A stretch of 64,000 bases of DNA from Psococerastis gibbosa (GCA_963971405.1 OZ020484.1:30154770-30218769), one strand, 5' to 3'. Positions 52,625 to 63,155 are shown, numbered from the stretch's first letter. Made by a program: numbers and translations. Notes: generated by a model not told the origin, from the sequence alone.

Positions 52625-53300
52625 GTTCAACAGTCTGGTTCATACTGACTTGAGGTCGCTCCAACCAGTGCTTAAGTATCACAGAGCACAATTCATTTTC
52701 ATAGATGGTTATAATTTCTAAATATATACGATTTGATTGATTTCGATACTTCTTCGACACTAGTTTACAACGAACATCCTCGATAGTTGCTACTATTGGA
52801 GTTGGTGATTGCACAAACTGTAAAAAAGCTTCCATTGAAACGTCATCTGTTTCCAAGTCCATGTATACGTCTTTCAAGATATTTTTTAAGTGGAAGTTAG
52901 CCTGCATCTTCTTCTCCTCCAACTCACAGCATACAATATGAAGAATAGCTTTCAATGCTTGTATGTTCTCAATATTTACTCTAGATAGCTTAATGTGTGA
53001 TGATGGAGACTTCATTTCCAATTCATTATCATTCGTTAACATCATCGTCAGGTTTGATTTGATGAAATTAGGTGTCCATAGTATATTTCCGTTGTAGCAC
53101 ACTGTTTTCTTACGGAGATATAATCGAAATAATGGTAATGTTGCACACCAGAACTCCCATTCAATCATATTGAATACAATTTCCTGATCTTTATCAACAA
53201 CTACGACGTATACTTCGAATTCTGATGTTTTGAATTGTAATCCAACAATAACACTTTGTCCATCACGAAGCGGATAATATGTGGTAAAGACACCCTTCAT
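52599..53300 (-). CDS. Unknown Polinton protein, 233 aa
   Basis: Begins MKGVFTTYYPLRDGQSVIVG. I do not recognise the family. It looks globular and mixed alpha/beta: an N-terminal strand-rich part (QFKTSEFEVYVVVVDKDQEI), a basic middle (LRKKTVCYNG) and a helical, acidic C-terminal half (MQANFHLKNILKDVYMDLET). There is no signal peptide, membrane span or nucleotide motif. The first ~15 codons lie in the terminal repeat, so the left TIR holds a short copy of its 5' end (42109..42153) with no body behind it. An initiator-like TCAGTT lies 18 bp upstream (53324..53319). It may be translated from the same message as the following gene. Confidence 0.6.
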   Translation of the reverse strand: MKGVFTTYYPLRDGQSVIVGLQFKTSEFEVYVVVVDKDQEIVFNMIEWEFWCATLPLFRLYLRKKTVCYNGNILWTPNFIKSNLTMMLTNDNELEMKSPSSHIKLSRVNIENIQALKAILHIVCCELEEKKMQANFHLKNILKDVYMDLETDDVSMEAFLQFVQSPTPIVATIEDVRCKLVSKKYRNQSNRIYLEIITIYENELCSVILKHWLERPQVSMNQTVEHDETAGNS

Positions 53301-53454
53301 TTTCTAACGACCGATTGCAACTGATGCAAAAACAAAAATCACTTTAGCTTACAATGGACTGTCGGCGAGGGGAAGGTGTTTGTACGGTGCGGAGGGGGGG
53401 GGGGGGTAAGCACCATTTGTAAAATCACTTAGCTTACAATGGACCACCTGGTGT

Positions 53455-54020
53455 GATGGGTGTACTGAGTTATATGCACCTGGTGATTCACAACAGGTTT
53501 GAACCTGCACTCTGTTTACCAAATCAATACTTCCCTTCAACCTAAGTGTTGGATGCACCTGGTGATTCACAACAGGTTTGAACCTGCACCCTGTTATTTG
53601 TTTACCAAATCAATACTTCCCTTCAACCTAAGTGTTGGATAGATTTACGAAAACAAAAATCACTTTAGCTTACAATGGACTGTCAGCGAGGGGTAGATTT
53701 ATTAATGGCTTGTTTGTTTGAACCATTAGACGGCTGTACAGAGTTATATGCACCTGGTGATTCACAACAGGTTTGAACCTGCACTCTGTTTACCAAATCA
53801 ATACTTCCCTTCAATATAAGTGTTGGATAGATTTACGAAAACAAAAATCACATTAGCTTACAATGGACTGTCCGCGAGGGGTAGATTTATTAATGTGTTG
53901 TTTGTCTGAACCATTAGACGGCTGTACAGAGTTATATGCACCTGGTGATTCACAACAGGTTTGAACCTGCACACGGTTAACTATTTACCAAATCAATACT
54001 TCCCATAAACCTATGCTTCG
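53455..54020 (-). repeat. TIR tandem-repeat tract, right copy
   Basis: Reverse counterpart of 41440..42095, with the same palindromic CACAACAGGTTTGAACCTGC in each unit and the same shortened unit. Confidence 0.85.
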
Positions 54021-54299
54021 GATAGATTTATTAAAATTAGCTAATGTACTCGTTTAATTATTTGATTTACATCATTTCATAGTCTATGATTATGATAACC
54101 CTTCACCGTTCAAGTACTCGATTATGACTGAAGCAATAGCTTGTTTCTTTCAAACATTAGTTTTTAATACTCATCATCATCTAACTGTAAGCTTAAAACT
54201 AGTTATGAAATTAATAAAACAAGAACAAAATATATATAGAAATTATTCATATATTTACATTATTTCTGTAGTTTACAATAATAATACATCATGAAATAT

Positions 54300-54605
54300 T
54301 CATTCTATGATCTGTAGGTTGACACTATTTTTTCCCCGATGGCTTGAAACGATAAGATACATCTCAGCTCCTGGAGTAACTTCACTTTGTTGAAAGGCTG
54401 GCAGATATTGTTGAGGCACAAAACATTCCACGACTTCTTTTTCCAATCCTCGCAATATGACTTTTACAGCTGGTCCATATTCTGTTTTTTCGATTTGCAC
54501 TATTTTCAATATTAGGTATTTAACTCCAATCACTAGTTTTCGCATTGATATGGTAGGCCCGGCTACTTGGTTGATGGCATTAACTTTATTGAATAGAGAT
54601 GTCAT
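54300..54605 (-). CDS. Small OB-fold-like protein inside the right TIR, 101 aa (second copy)
   Basis: Identical in translation to 40851..41156, pointing inwards from the right end, with the same leader (AAGGCGATGCC hairpin and GAATGAAGG, the complement of the initiator-like block) at 54606..54708. See the first copy for motifs. Having both copies intact and identical is consistent with recent insertion. Confidence 0.7.
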   Translation of the reverse strand: MTSLFNKVNAINQVAGPTISMRKLVIGVKYLILKIVQIEKTEYGPAVKVILRGLEKEVVECFVPQQYLPAFQQSEVTPGAEMYLIVSSHRGKNSVNLQIIE

Positions 54606-55058
54606 GTTGTAAGATTATACAATTTTACTTATAAAGTGGTATTACTTGAGTCTTGAATGAAGGTTTGGCTTCAACTAAGCTCCTCAACCCAAGGCGATGC
54701 CTTTTGTAACGACACATTTGGAACATTCTAGATGTACGCTGTACTACGGGGAGGGGGGGGGGGTGCGTCATAGACCACCCACCTGGTACAGAGATAGATA
54801 GACAACGGGATAAGCACGGCGGGGTACAAAGACCACCCACGAAGAAGAAAGAAGAAGAAGAAAGAAATGTTTTAATTCAATTAACACCATAAAAAAAAAA
54901 AAAAATTAATTAAAAAATTATTAATAATATTAATTAATATAAATTATAATATAATTAATAATAATATAATAATAATTATAATTATAATATAAATTAATAA
55001 TAATTAATTAAAAAAAAAAAATTAGACCACCCACGAGGGGTAGCATGACGGGGGGTGG

Positions 55059-55096
<38 letters not shown>

Positions 55097-55184
55097 AGAC
55101 CACCCACGAGGGGTAGCACGACGGGGGGTGGGGTAGCTCGACGGGGGGTGGGGTAAGCGCCAGAAACCCCCTTTCTATACTACT

Positions 55185-55190
55185 CTAAAA
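55185..55190 (+). repeat. Target-site duplication, right of Polinton
   Basis: CTAAAA, identical to 40267..40272. Confidence 0.95.
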
Positions 55191-55429
55191 CAGTACTATT
55201 TCCTTGATAGTTTGATAGTTGGGGGGGGGGGGAGTCATCTCTCTCTTTTGCCCCCCCCCCCCAGACTTTTTCTAAACTGGGCGCCCTGAGGGGAGGGGGT
55301 CTTTAGGCTGAAACAATATTTTTTTCCAAAATGAGTAAAACCCCGAAATTTTGCACCTGTGTTTTAAAAAATGTGCAACACCCCAATTTCCGTTTTTTTT
55401 TTATACATTTCCCCCCTTTTTGCAGTTAT

Positions 55430-55650
55430 GTGAATCGTCATCGGTAAAACCTAAACCTTACTGATATCAAAATTCAAAAATCCCACTATTTTACCAAAAA
55501 CTTCCTCGCGAGAGACCCACGAAGTGTATAGTTAGGTGAATCTTTTGCGTGGTAAAATCTAAACCTTACTGCTATAAATAATCAAAATGCATTCAGCCCA
55601 CTATTTCGCACTTGTTTTGCCAAAAATTTTCTCTCCCCCGGGCCCCCCTA
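55430..55650 (-). repeat. GC-rich tandem family C, reversed pair
   Basis: Two related units contain GGTAAAACCTAAACCTTACT and GTGGTAAAATCTAAACCTTA. The end TTTTCTCTCCCCCGGGCCCC is the complement of the block that opens each unit near 57 kb. The units are diverged. Confidence 0.55.
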
Positions 55651-55654
55651 TTTG

Positions 55655-56640
55655 TAGGATATATACACCATGTGCAGACAGTTCCCAGGTTTTGATTGTG
55701 GGGGGGGGGGGGGTCCAACAAATTTTTTACGTAATTTATTAATGAAAGTCCATTCTATCCAGTGTTCAAACTCAAATAAATTTATTCTAATTCTTCAAAC
55801 AATACAGGTTTACATTTAAAAAAAAAAAAAAATCGGGAGGGGGGCCTATGTGTCCCCCTTCCCACCCCCTCCTCTCAAAATTTCTGGGTAGGCTATGGTT
55901 TTGTAACCCATTATGCGTATCAATCAAGTCTAGTACCTCCCCTGTTCCCTCCCTCCCCCCTTGTAATTAAGTACTTGGATGGTTAATGGTTCAGCTCCAT
56001 ACCTTCTGTTCTACTGTAGGAACTGTTGCAACTACATACAGTATGTCTGAACCTATGAGAAATGACAAGTAAGCCTGCCACAGGTAGCACCCCGTGTTGG
56101 TTGACTACTTTCGGCGACAACACGAGTTGAAAATTTTAAATTCAAAAATTCCTTCTATAGTTACATGAATGCAGTTGAAACTCTTCTCCTTAGGTCTTAA
56201 TTACTAAATATAAAAACAAAACCTAAACTAAAAATTAGCGCAAAAGAAAAATTGAAGATGCAAAAATGTTACAAAAAAAAATTAAAGTGACTTTCCGTAT
56301 CGCTAAATGCCAGATCTAGCAAGAGGCATTGATAAAGGTAAGGTAGCTGGAGCAGTTTGTCACGATACCTGCAGGTTTGTTTGTGATACCGACGAGTGAT
56401 ATCTATTATGATAAATGGAGGAGCCTGAGAAAACGGCCTGCTGGGGTCCGCAGTAATGGCTCTGAAATCAACACGCCATATATACGCTATTAATATGAAG
56501 CATGGCGCTAAAACTTGATTGTGACTGCTGATTGGAAATTTTTCCGATCACGGTGAAAGGGACACTGTTTAAAAGCAGGATCGCTTTACAGCCTGTTCAC
56601 CTATTTAACGGTAAGCGACCTGGTTGCACGCTCTAAACAC
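55655..56640. other. Unassigned DNA with MITE-like scraps
   Basis: A fragment around 55670..55730 (CAGTTCCCAGGTTTTGATTG then a G run) resembles one end of the CCGTGCCCAGG hAT family. No partner end or gene was found. Confidence 0.4.
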
Positions 56641-56644
56641 GTGC

Positions 56645-56747
56645 CCTCTCCTCACTACTTGGAAGGGTTTACAACCCTACGGTCTTTTTATCTGGTACCT
56701 TAAGAAGACGACCGTGCGGTTGTAAACCCCTCCAAGAAGTGAGAGGT
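56645..56747. mobile_element. Foldback element, 103 bp
   Basis: CCTCTCCTCACTACTTGGAA and GGGTTTACAACC on the left are answered by GGTTGTAAACCCCTCCAAGA and AGTGAGAGG on the right, with CTACGGTC/GACCGTG next to the centre. The whole forms a long hairpin. The superfamily is unassigned. Confidence 0.75.
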
Positions 56748-56939
56748 CGGTCAATTAATAATGTGGTTGTTTAGATAGTGCAAGAGGATGCAGTTCTCAA
56801 ATTATTTGGTGGGTTAATACCACAAGCTCAAGGCGTAACGATAGGTTTTCGAAGGGGGTGGTGTGTAATTTGGCGCTCCTCCACCCATTCTCATAAAAGT
56901 GAATAAAATGGGGAAAGCCGTTCTCATGGACGTACGCAG

Positions 56940-57375
56940 CTTTTAAATTAATAACCTTAGTCCGGTTCGGAGGATATGAAGGGGGGCCCGGGGGTCTCCC
57001 ACGGGGGAGAAATTTTGCGAAAACAGGCCTGAAATAGTTTGATTTTACGCATTTAGATAGCAGTAACTGTGACAGTTTACAGGCAATTAATATAATTGCG
57101 AACGAGGGGGGGCCGGGGGCCTCCCGGGTGAATTTTTTTGTAAAATAAGGCTGAAATATTGGGGTTCTACGCATTTTGAGAGGAATAAGGTATATAGATT
57201 ACAAGGAATTAATATAATTGCGAGCGAGGGGGGCCCGGGGGGCTCCCCCGGGTTAAAATGTTTGAAAAATAGGGCTGAAATAGTGGGGTGTGTGGCATTT
57301 TGCATCAGTAACACTTTAGATTTTAGAGGCAAAGAATATAACTGCCTTCCAAAGGGGGGAGGGGGCAATTGCCCA
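56940..57375 (+). repeat. GC-rich tandem family C, about three units of ~125-130 bp
   Basis: Each unit opens with GGGGGGCCCGGGGG-type sequence and CTCCCCCGGG, then GAAATTTTG, a RGGCTGAAATAGT-GGGTTTTACGCATTTTGAG block and AATTAATATAATTGCGA. Two further units are in the MITE at 60601..60863 and a reversed pair lies at 55430..55650. Frames across it (including a 243-codon one) are repeat artefacts. Confidence 0.75.
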
Positions 57376-57429
57376 CAAACTCCTCTAAAATTCATAAATC
57401 TAAGCAAAACAAAAGAAAAACACATAATT

Positions 57430-59765
57430 TCCCACCAATTTCAAAACTTATTTTTTTTTTTTAATAAAAAAAAATCTCGTTGGGGGGGCGGAATTTTAGG
57501 CATTTCTGGGGGGGCCGGGGACTTGTGCCCCATGTGCCCATGGGTTAATCCGTCACTGCTTCAGACTCCCGAAAAGGAAGTCATGTATGTAGAGTATCGA
57601 ATGTACTTAGTCATGATGGCTGTACTGGGGAACTGTAATGCAGTGGTTTCCCGTTGCCTTCTGCATCCTTATGCCCTAGGGGCCAGTTTCCGACGCCCAG
57701 GACAAGAGAGTGCCCTAGTAGTGGTTGCTTATTTAGTGGCGGCAACCATACGCCCCGTCACATGGTTCATTCCTCGGGCTACTGTGGCTTTTTCTAGACA
57801 AGTCTGCACCACCAGACCCATCCTCCGACTATGCCACAGCTTTGTCGAGGACTGCTTATTCGTTATTATAGACGCAGTGGCTTTTTTGCTATCCAACGCC
57901 TGCGACCCCACTAGTAGCTTGCTGCTCATGCCTATCTATTCTCTTAATTTCTGTAACTATATAGTTTTTCATTTTCATAATAGGCAGAAATAAATAAGTA
58001 CAATTCATTCTATTCTTCTATTCCCCTTCTCCCTAATAAACTAGCAGAAAACACTTAATGTGGAATATCAAATAGGGTCTGCGGTGCATATGCAAGAAAT
58101 GCATTGTAATTATTACAATAAAATTAAGAAATCAATCTGATACCATAGTACATGGTCCAGTGGGTAGTTAGATAAAGTTATGTAAATATTGAGTACCTTT
58201 TGCTTTGTACCGTATCACGGCTTCCGCGAGCCTCTTTAATGCTAATCGAGCTACAGCGTACCGCCAAACCCTATTGTATTATTATGTCTACTTGCGAGAT
58301 AATCTTTGCAAATATTACCCGATGGTGGTCTCCTCTGTGCTATCTTAAAGGAATTCTATCCATATTTAATCAAGTCGCGGGTATTATACTCAATAATTTC
58401 AATTGTGTGTCACGGTTCGTTTATTTACATATTGATGATCACGGGGAGTTGTTTCAATAAGTTCGCAAGACTTTAAGGCAGATATTTTTTACAAAGGGTG
58501 ACCGAATCATTTGAACCAAATTATTTATTTTCTCGTCTCTGTCCCAGTCACAAATATTAAATTAAATTATTAACCATTATACTGTACAAGTACTACAACT
58601 ATGCGTATTGTTGTAGATAGTGCTGCTGCTGAGAAGCTAAGTTAAGACGCTTATGCCCTTTTCAAACGTGAAAAATCAAATTTTATGGGAAAAATTGATG
58701 GTAAAAATTCCCTTAAAAGATATTTCAGATGTATACACTATTGGGCGGTAGCGTAGCTGGGCATGGGCCAAAAGGGCCAGCCCTCCGCCCCTTAAAATTT
58801 TTAGAAAATTTAACAATTATAATTTTAAATTTAAATGTTCCACGAAAACTGGAGGTATTTATTTCTTACTCCATGTCTACCAAATATTCGGTTTCTTCTT
58901 CTTCTTCTTCTTCGGCTGGCACACTCTTATGCGCCGAAGAAACTCATTTATATAAATAATTGGTTGGATATCAGGGATAGAACGGTATAGAACTCACCCC
59001 TTCCAAGTCAAATCTTGCCTACTAGTTATTTAACTTGATTCGTTAAAAATAATGTCCGACTCTCTCAAACGACCCTTCAAATATGATTATGGATTTGTTT
59101 GTGAAACTATGCAATGTAAAATTGTTTTTTGATAATTTAAAGTTAATTGTTTATTAATTCAGAAACTCCGAATATTAATACTTCACAAACCCATCAAAAT
59201 TATGTTACTTGTTTCTCTTGATGTATATAGGTTTGTGCATTGCAATAATTCGTAGATTCATTTTTACAAGCTCAAGACTTTACAAACAATAATATATCAA
59301 AAATTTGCATTTACATTTGCAACGTCTGTAACACACCTCATACTCTTAATTGCCAATTACCTGATACACGTTGCATTAACTTCTTCCTCATTTTTAATTA
59401 ATTCATTTCCCTTCCTAACAACTTGAAGACAAAGGGGCATTCTACATTAAAAATCACGCATTCGTTTTTGACCTCGGTAACAATGTGTATGTATACAATA
59501 TCATGAGTAATTCAAACCAGAGTAGCATGTATTATTTGTATTGCAGTTGCACTTTATGGGCCGTGGTGTATAGAGGAAGCAAAGTGGATAATAATGGCAA
59601 TAAATGCTCACTTATATACCGTCTACTGCAATTTCCAACTTCTTTAGAAAAAGACATTGAACTAGGGCAACTTGTTGTAGTCATCTGACTCTATCAATCT
59701 CTTGGACTTCTTCTGCTTCTTTCCTATCTGTCTTCTTTTAATAAACCTGTTTTGTACATATAGAA
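57430..59765. other. Unassigned intergenic DNA
   Basis: About 2.3 kb. A block at 57570..57930 has a long minus-strand frame in two pieces, without a motif I know. A (TTC)n run lies at about 58893..58912. No gene can be supported. Confidence 0.4.
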
Positions 59766-59872
59766 AACATGCGTGTAGTTCCCCCGGTATACTTCGATAA
59801 AATTATCGTAACTCTCTTCGTTGTCCCCAAGAAACTTTGTAAGATTCTGAACGCATTTCAGGGAGATTCATC

Positions 59873-60171
59873 CATGGGCGCTGGTTCCATAAGGCTTGGT
59901 ATGGCCCGGGCCATACCAATTTTCAGATTGGTATGGCTGAGCCATACCAATAATTTTAGGAATAACCACCTCATATTTTAGTGTAAGTTATTTTGATAAA
60001 TTTTGTATTTTTATTTATTATTAATTTTTATTGAAATGATAGGTACAGAGTGAAGCCATATGTTTATTGGGGGAGGGGGGGGGGGAGCAAATTGACTCCT
60101 TCCTCCCGAAAATAAGATTTCCTCGGGCAATGTTGGGCCATACCAATAATTTTCACAACTCGGCGCCCATG
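59873..60171. mobile_element. hAT-type MITE (CATGGGCGC ends), 299 bp, nested in a LINE
   Basis: Ends CATGGGCGCTGG and CGGCGCCCATG, with exact octamers GATTCATC on both sides (59865..59872, 60172..60179). The left interior holds two palindromes, TGGTATGGCCCGGGCCATAC-CA and ATTGGTATGGCT-AGCCATACC-AAT. A G run lies near 60070. Confidence 0.92.
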
Positions 60172-60600
60172 GATTCATCTACCTATTGAGACGGCTACTG
60201 CAACATACGGCTCGGAAACTGGAATCTACACTGTCAATGACGAAAACAAACTACGACTATTGAAAAAGGACGATAATAAGCAGAATCTATGGACCCCTAT
60301 GCGAAGACAGAGAGTGGTGTATAAGGAACAACGCCGAAATAGACGCAATACTCAACGGAGATGACGTAGGCCTGTTCATAAAAGCGCAAGGCATAAAATG
60401 GCTGGGACACGTCGTAAGAATGTCAGACGACCGCATGTCGAAAAAGATGTACAAAGCAAGCAAGACAGGAAGACGACTGGTCGGACGTCCTCGAAAACGC
60501 TGGAAGTATGAGTAGAAACTGACCTTCGCGAGTTGGGAGTCCGTAGATGGTGGAGCGTAGTACAAACCCGAAATGATTGGAGGAGTTTTGTCGAGCAGGC

Positions 60601-60863
60601 CAGGCGCGGATCTAGAATGAGACCAAGGAGGGGGCTAAGATTAAATTTCGATTTTTTTTTTTTTTTAAATAGGGCTGAAATATTGAGGTTTTACGCATTT
60701 TCAGAGCAATTAGGGTTATATATTATAGGTAATTAAAAGAATCGAGCACGAGGGGGGCCCGGGGGTCTCCCCCGGGAGAAAATTTGTGAAAAATAGGACT
60801 GAAATAGTGGGGTTTTACGCATTTTGAAGACCCCCCCCCCCCCCCCCCGTAGATCCGCGCTTG
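60601..60863. mobile_element. hAT-type MITE (CAGGCGCGGATC ends), 263 bp, nested in a LINE
   Basis: Ends CAGGCGCGGATCTAG and GTAGATCCGCGCTTG, with exact octamers GAGCAGGC on both sides (60593..60600, 60864..60871). The interior carries two units of GC-rich tandem family C and a long C run at its right. Confidence 0.93.
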
Positions 60864-60971
60864 GAGCAGGCCAAAGCTCATCACGGGCTGTATAGTAAGA
60901 AGAAAGAAAGAAAGAAGAAAAAAAATTATTCAATGAAACATCATACAAATCAAAATAAAACTCTAAAAATG

Positions 60972-61077
60972 AAGATTGAGACGGCGACTAATACTCGACC
61001 ATCTGAAAATTTCTTCATAACTTGACAAAACAAGACCACCTCAGCCTAAGACCACCCCCTTTCAAACTGTTATATGA
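60972..61077 (-). repeat. Dispersed family B, reversed end fragment
   Basis: GAGACGGCGACTAATA...GAAAATTTCTTCATAACTTG and CACCCCCTTTCAAACTGTTA match the last ~100 bp of 3640..4150 in reverse. Confidence 0.7.
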
Positions 61078-61078
61078 C

Positions 61079-61315
61079 TGAGGGTACTAGAAGCAAAAGG
61101 TCACAGTTCCACTTAACTAAATTTTTCAGGAGAGAGACCAAAAACTGTAGGTTAGCTGATAACGTACTTAGGAATCTGATTCTTTCACGCTACATTGTAA
61201 CACTTAGGAAGTCCCATTTTGCTGCTAACAACACTGTCACTTTGTAGCCCTTTACTAGACGATTCCGCATATCGCAAAAAATTGGAACTGGAACCTTTTG
61301 CTTCTAGTACCCTCA
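61079..61315. mobile_element. Foldback element, 237 bp
   Basis: TGAGGGTACTAGAAGCAAAA and GGTCACAGTTCC on the left are answered by GGAACTGGAACC and TTTTGCTTCTAGTACCCTCA on the right. It abuts the family B fragment, so the two may be parts of one longer element. No clear target duplication. Confidence 0.75.
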
Positions 61316-62802
61316 TATTGATGTAGAAATGTACATGTATATATATGTACATATGTTCTGTATATATGTATATATATATATACATACATATTCGAGTCCC
61401 GTTTCCGTCCATTTTACCAAGGCTTTCTTTCTCTATCTACTACTACTTGTATTTTTTACTTTATTTATTTATTTATTTATTTAATAAAGGGCCGGAATCT
61501 TGGTGGAATTTGACTTTTTCAGGTTACACTTTTCATAACTCAGGTAGCTGAATAAAGTCCTATTTTGTTTCCCTATGGTCCCGCCGGTTCAGGTATCTAG
61601 CAAAGCCACCCAATTGCCTCACACAATCGCTAACTTCCACCAGATCGATAAGTGTTTTGCTTTCTGACAGGTTTAGGCAATCTCTAACAAGCAAACTCAT
61701 TCAGGCATAGCGGAAAACGGGTACACTGCGTTCAAATGGCTCGGGCTTCAGTAGACAAACAAAACTTTTTTATCAAAACTTGTTGTAACAACTTATAAGT
61801 AGAATTAATTAAACCTAAATAATCGTTTAAAAAAAGGGGTTTGTACTAACATCAGTGAGTTTCGTACAAAGTTAATTTTTCAACGATTATTTGGGTTTTA
61901 CTAATTCTAGCTATCTTTTATATAACAAGTTCCACCATGGCTGTATGTGAACCCACAGTGCCAAAAAAACAGAAACAAAAACAAGTTTTAATAAAACACT
62001 AAGTTTTTGTTTGTTTATTTAAAGTGAAATACCACGAAGTCACTAGTAATTCAATTCTTTCTATCAGTCTATGTCTATATTTCCAACAAGAACCACTGTG
62101 TTCCTGCCCGTACGAGTGCCCAGAGGTGCAAGAATTAATTATGAAGGTACGTTCAATTCAATAATTTTATTGGTTTTCACTTGGTAACGAGTGTTCCGTA
62201 ATGGTTTTTAGCACAATTATCCTTCTGGTGCATACCCTAATTTAAATGCGCATGACTAGAAACCTGCCGGTATATTACAAAAATGAACACAACCCGTATA
62301 AACCCCCCCCCCCCCTCCCCCCGGCCCACGAGCTTGCGACAACTTCTTTTACTAGAGCAATATATCTTGCGCCCCTCATAAAAATTCCATTTACGACAAA
62401 GAAAATTAGTTTAAAAAATAAATTAAATTATGTTTAAACAACCAACCTACAGCTACGTCTAAATGTTTGCCAAATTATTCAGTTATTGTAGCTGGCGGGC
62501 CAAATGACAGGAGGCTCGGCCCCGCTTAACAAGACGTAGCCATCTCGAATTGTCGTTACGACAAATACTAAATTTAGTTTTTAATTAACGCAGATAGTAA
62601 TCTAGGTAGTTTGCTCATGGGTTGTAAATGGATGTCCTGTCTCAGGGACGAATGCGGAATACTCTCTTAGGAGTTTTTCAGCTATTTTAGTGTACGTTGT
62701 CCACTATACGACACAAGAGTGAGTTGGCATTCTTTTTGCAAGTACTTAAGTCTTACCCCGCCGGCCGCCATACCAAGTTGAATCCAGCGGACCAGTGCAG
62801 GT
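61316..62802. other. Unassigned intergenic DNA with short microsatellites
   Basis: (TA)n/(TATG)n-like DNA at about 61333..61390 and (ATTT)n at about 61462..61485. The two TTAATCGTT-like blocks at about 61805 and 61880 face each other around GTTTCGTACAAAG-type DNA, possibly a decayed hairpin. No gene. Confidence 0.45.
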
Positions 62803-63004
62803 TCAAAGCTGCAGATAACTTGGTCGTGTGTACAGTGCCGGTAGGGAAACATGCTGGTAGGACTTGTCCTGGTCACCTCCAAACTAATCGTGTGACTTGA
62901 CTGTGTTTCCCAAGTGGTTCGGAATCCACTATAATCAGGAGTTCCACTGTCCTATGGGCCCACACCGTGGCCTGGGATTGTGTCCAACCATACTACTACT
63001 ACTA
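62803..63004 (+). repeat. SINE family 2, copy 2
   Basis: GGTTCAAAGCTGCAGATAAC then CAGTGCCGGTAGGGAAACAT, the GTGTTTCCCAAGTGGTTC block, GGCCCACACCGTGGCCTGGG and a tail of ACTACTACTACTA. The tail is longer than in the other copies. Confidence 0.75.
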
Positions 63005-63155
63005 AGTGTTACCCCGTTGAAAAGAATAATAATATTGAAGATACTTTCTTGCTATGATATAAAATTGTGACAATTTGTGAAAGTGTAGCCGTAAATTTTG
63101 GTTTGATAAATAAAGGTTTGGAGCATTGAACTGTACGGATGTGAAACATGGTGTA

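Larger units (their letters stand above)
40273..55184. mobile_element. Polinton/Maverick element, looks whole, 14.9 kb
   Basis: Inverted ends AGTAGTATAGAAAGGGGG... are flanked by the 6-bp direct repeat CTAAAA. The interior carries every core part of a Polinton: protein-primed family-B DNA polymerase, retrovirus-type integrase, FtsK/HerA-like packaging ATPase, adenain-like protease, hexon-type major capsid and penton-type minor capsid proteins. It also has a PLA2-like core protein and several lineage-specific unknowns. All read open, and the target duplication shows no difference between sides, so the insertion looks young. The element is more AT-rich and denser in coding sequence than its surroundings. 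The terminal repeats are unusually long and each carries a gene. Confidence 0.97.
53256..55184 (-). repeat. Polinton right terminal inverted repeat, ~1.9 kb
   Basis: Reverse partner of 40273..42153. The outer part is nearly identical. Towards the inner end it carries a G run (about 53393..53406) and a block, CACCATTTGTAAAATCACTT, not found at the left, so one side was remodelled locally. Confidence 0.95.
59770..60925 (+). mobile_element. LINE 3' part with two nested hAT MITEs
   Basis: Once the two insertions are recognised, the remaining pieces read in order: KKLCKILNAFQGDS, then ATYGSETG, then a shifted frame with IKAQGIKWLGHVVRMSDDRM, GRPRKRWKYE, LRELGVRRWWSV and NDWRSFVEQA, ending AKAHHGL. 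This is the C-terminal tail after the reverse transcriptase in RTE/CR1-like LINEs. It ends near a (GAAA)n-rich tail at about 60895..60925. It is interrupted by stops and shifts and is a relic. Confidence 0.75.

Noticed and set aside
40273-55184. Free DNA virus (adintovirus-like) rather than an integrated element
   Set aside because: The exact CTAAAA duplication and host repeats on both sides show chromosomal insertion.
57262-57993. 243-codon plus-strand frame
   Set aside because: Its first third lies in GC-rich tandem repeats with poly-Phe/Gly-like runs, and the rest has no motif; low-complexity chance frame.
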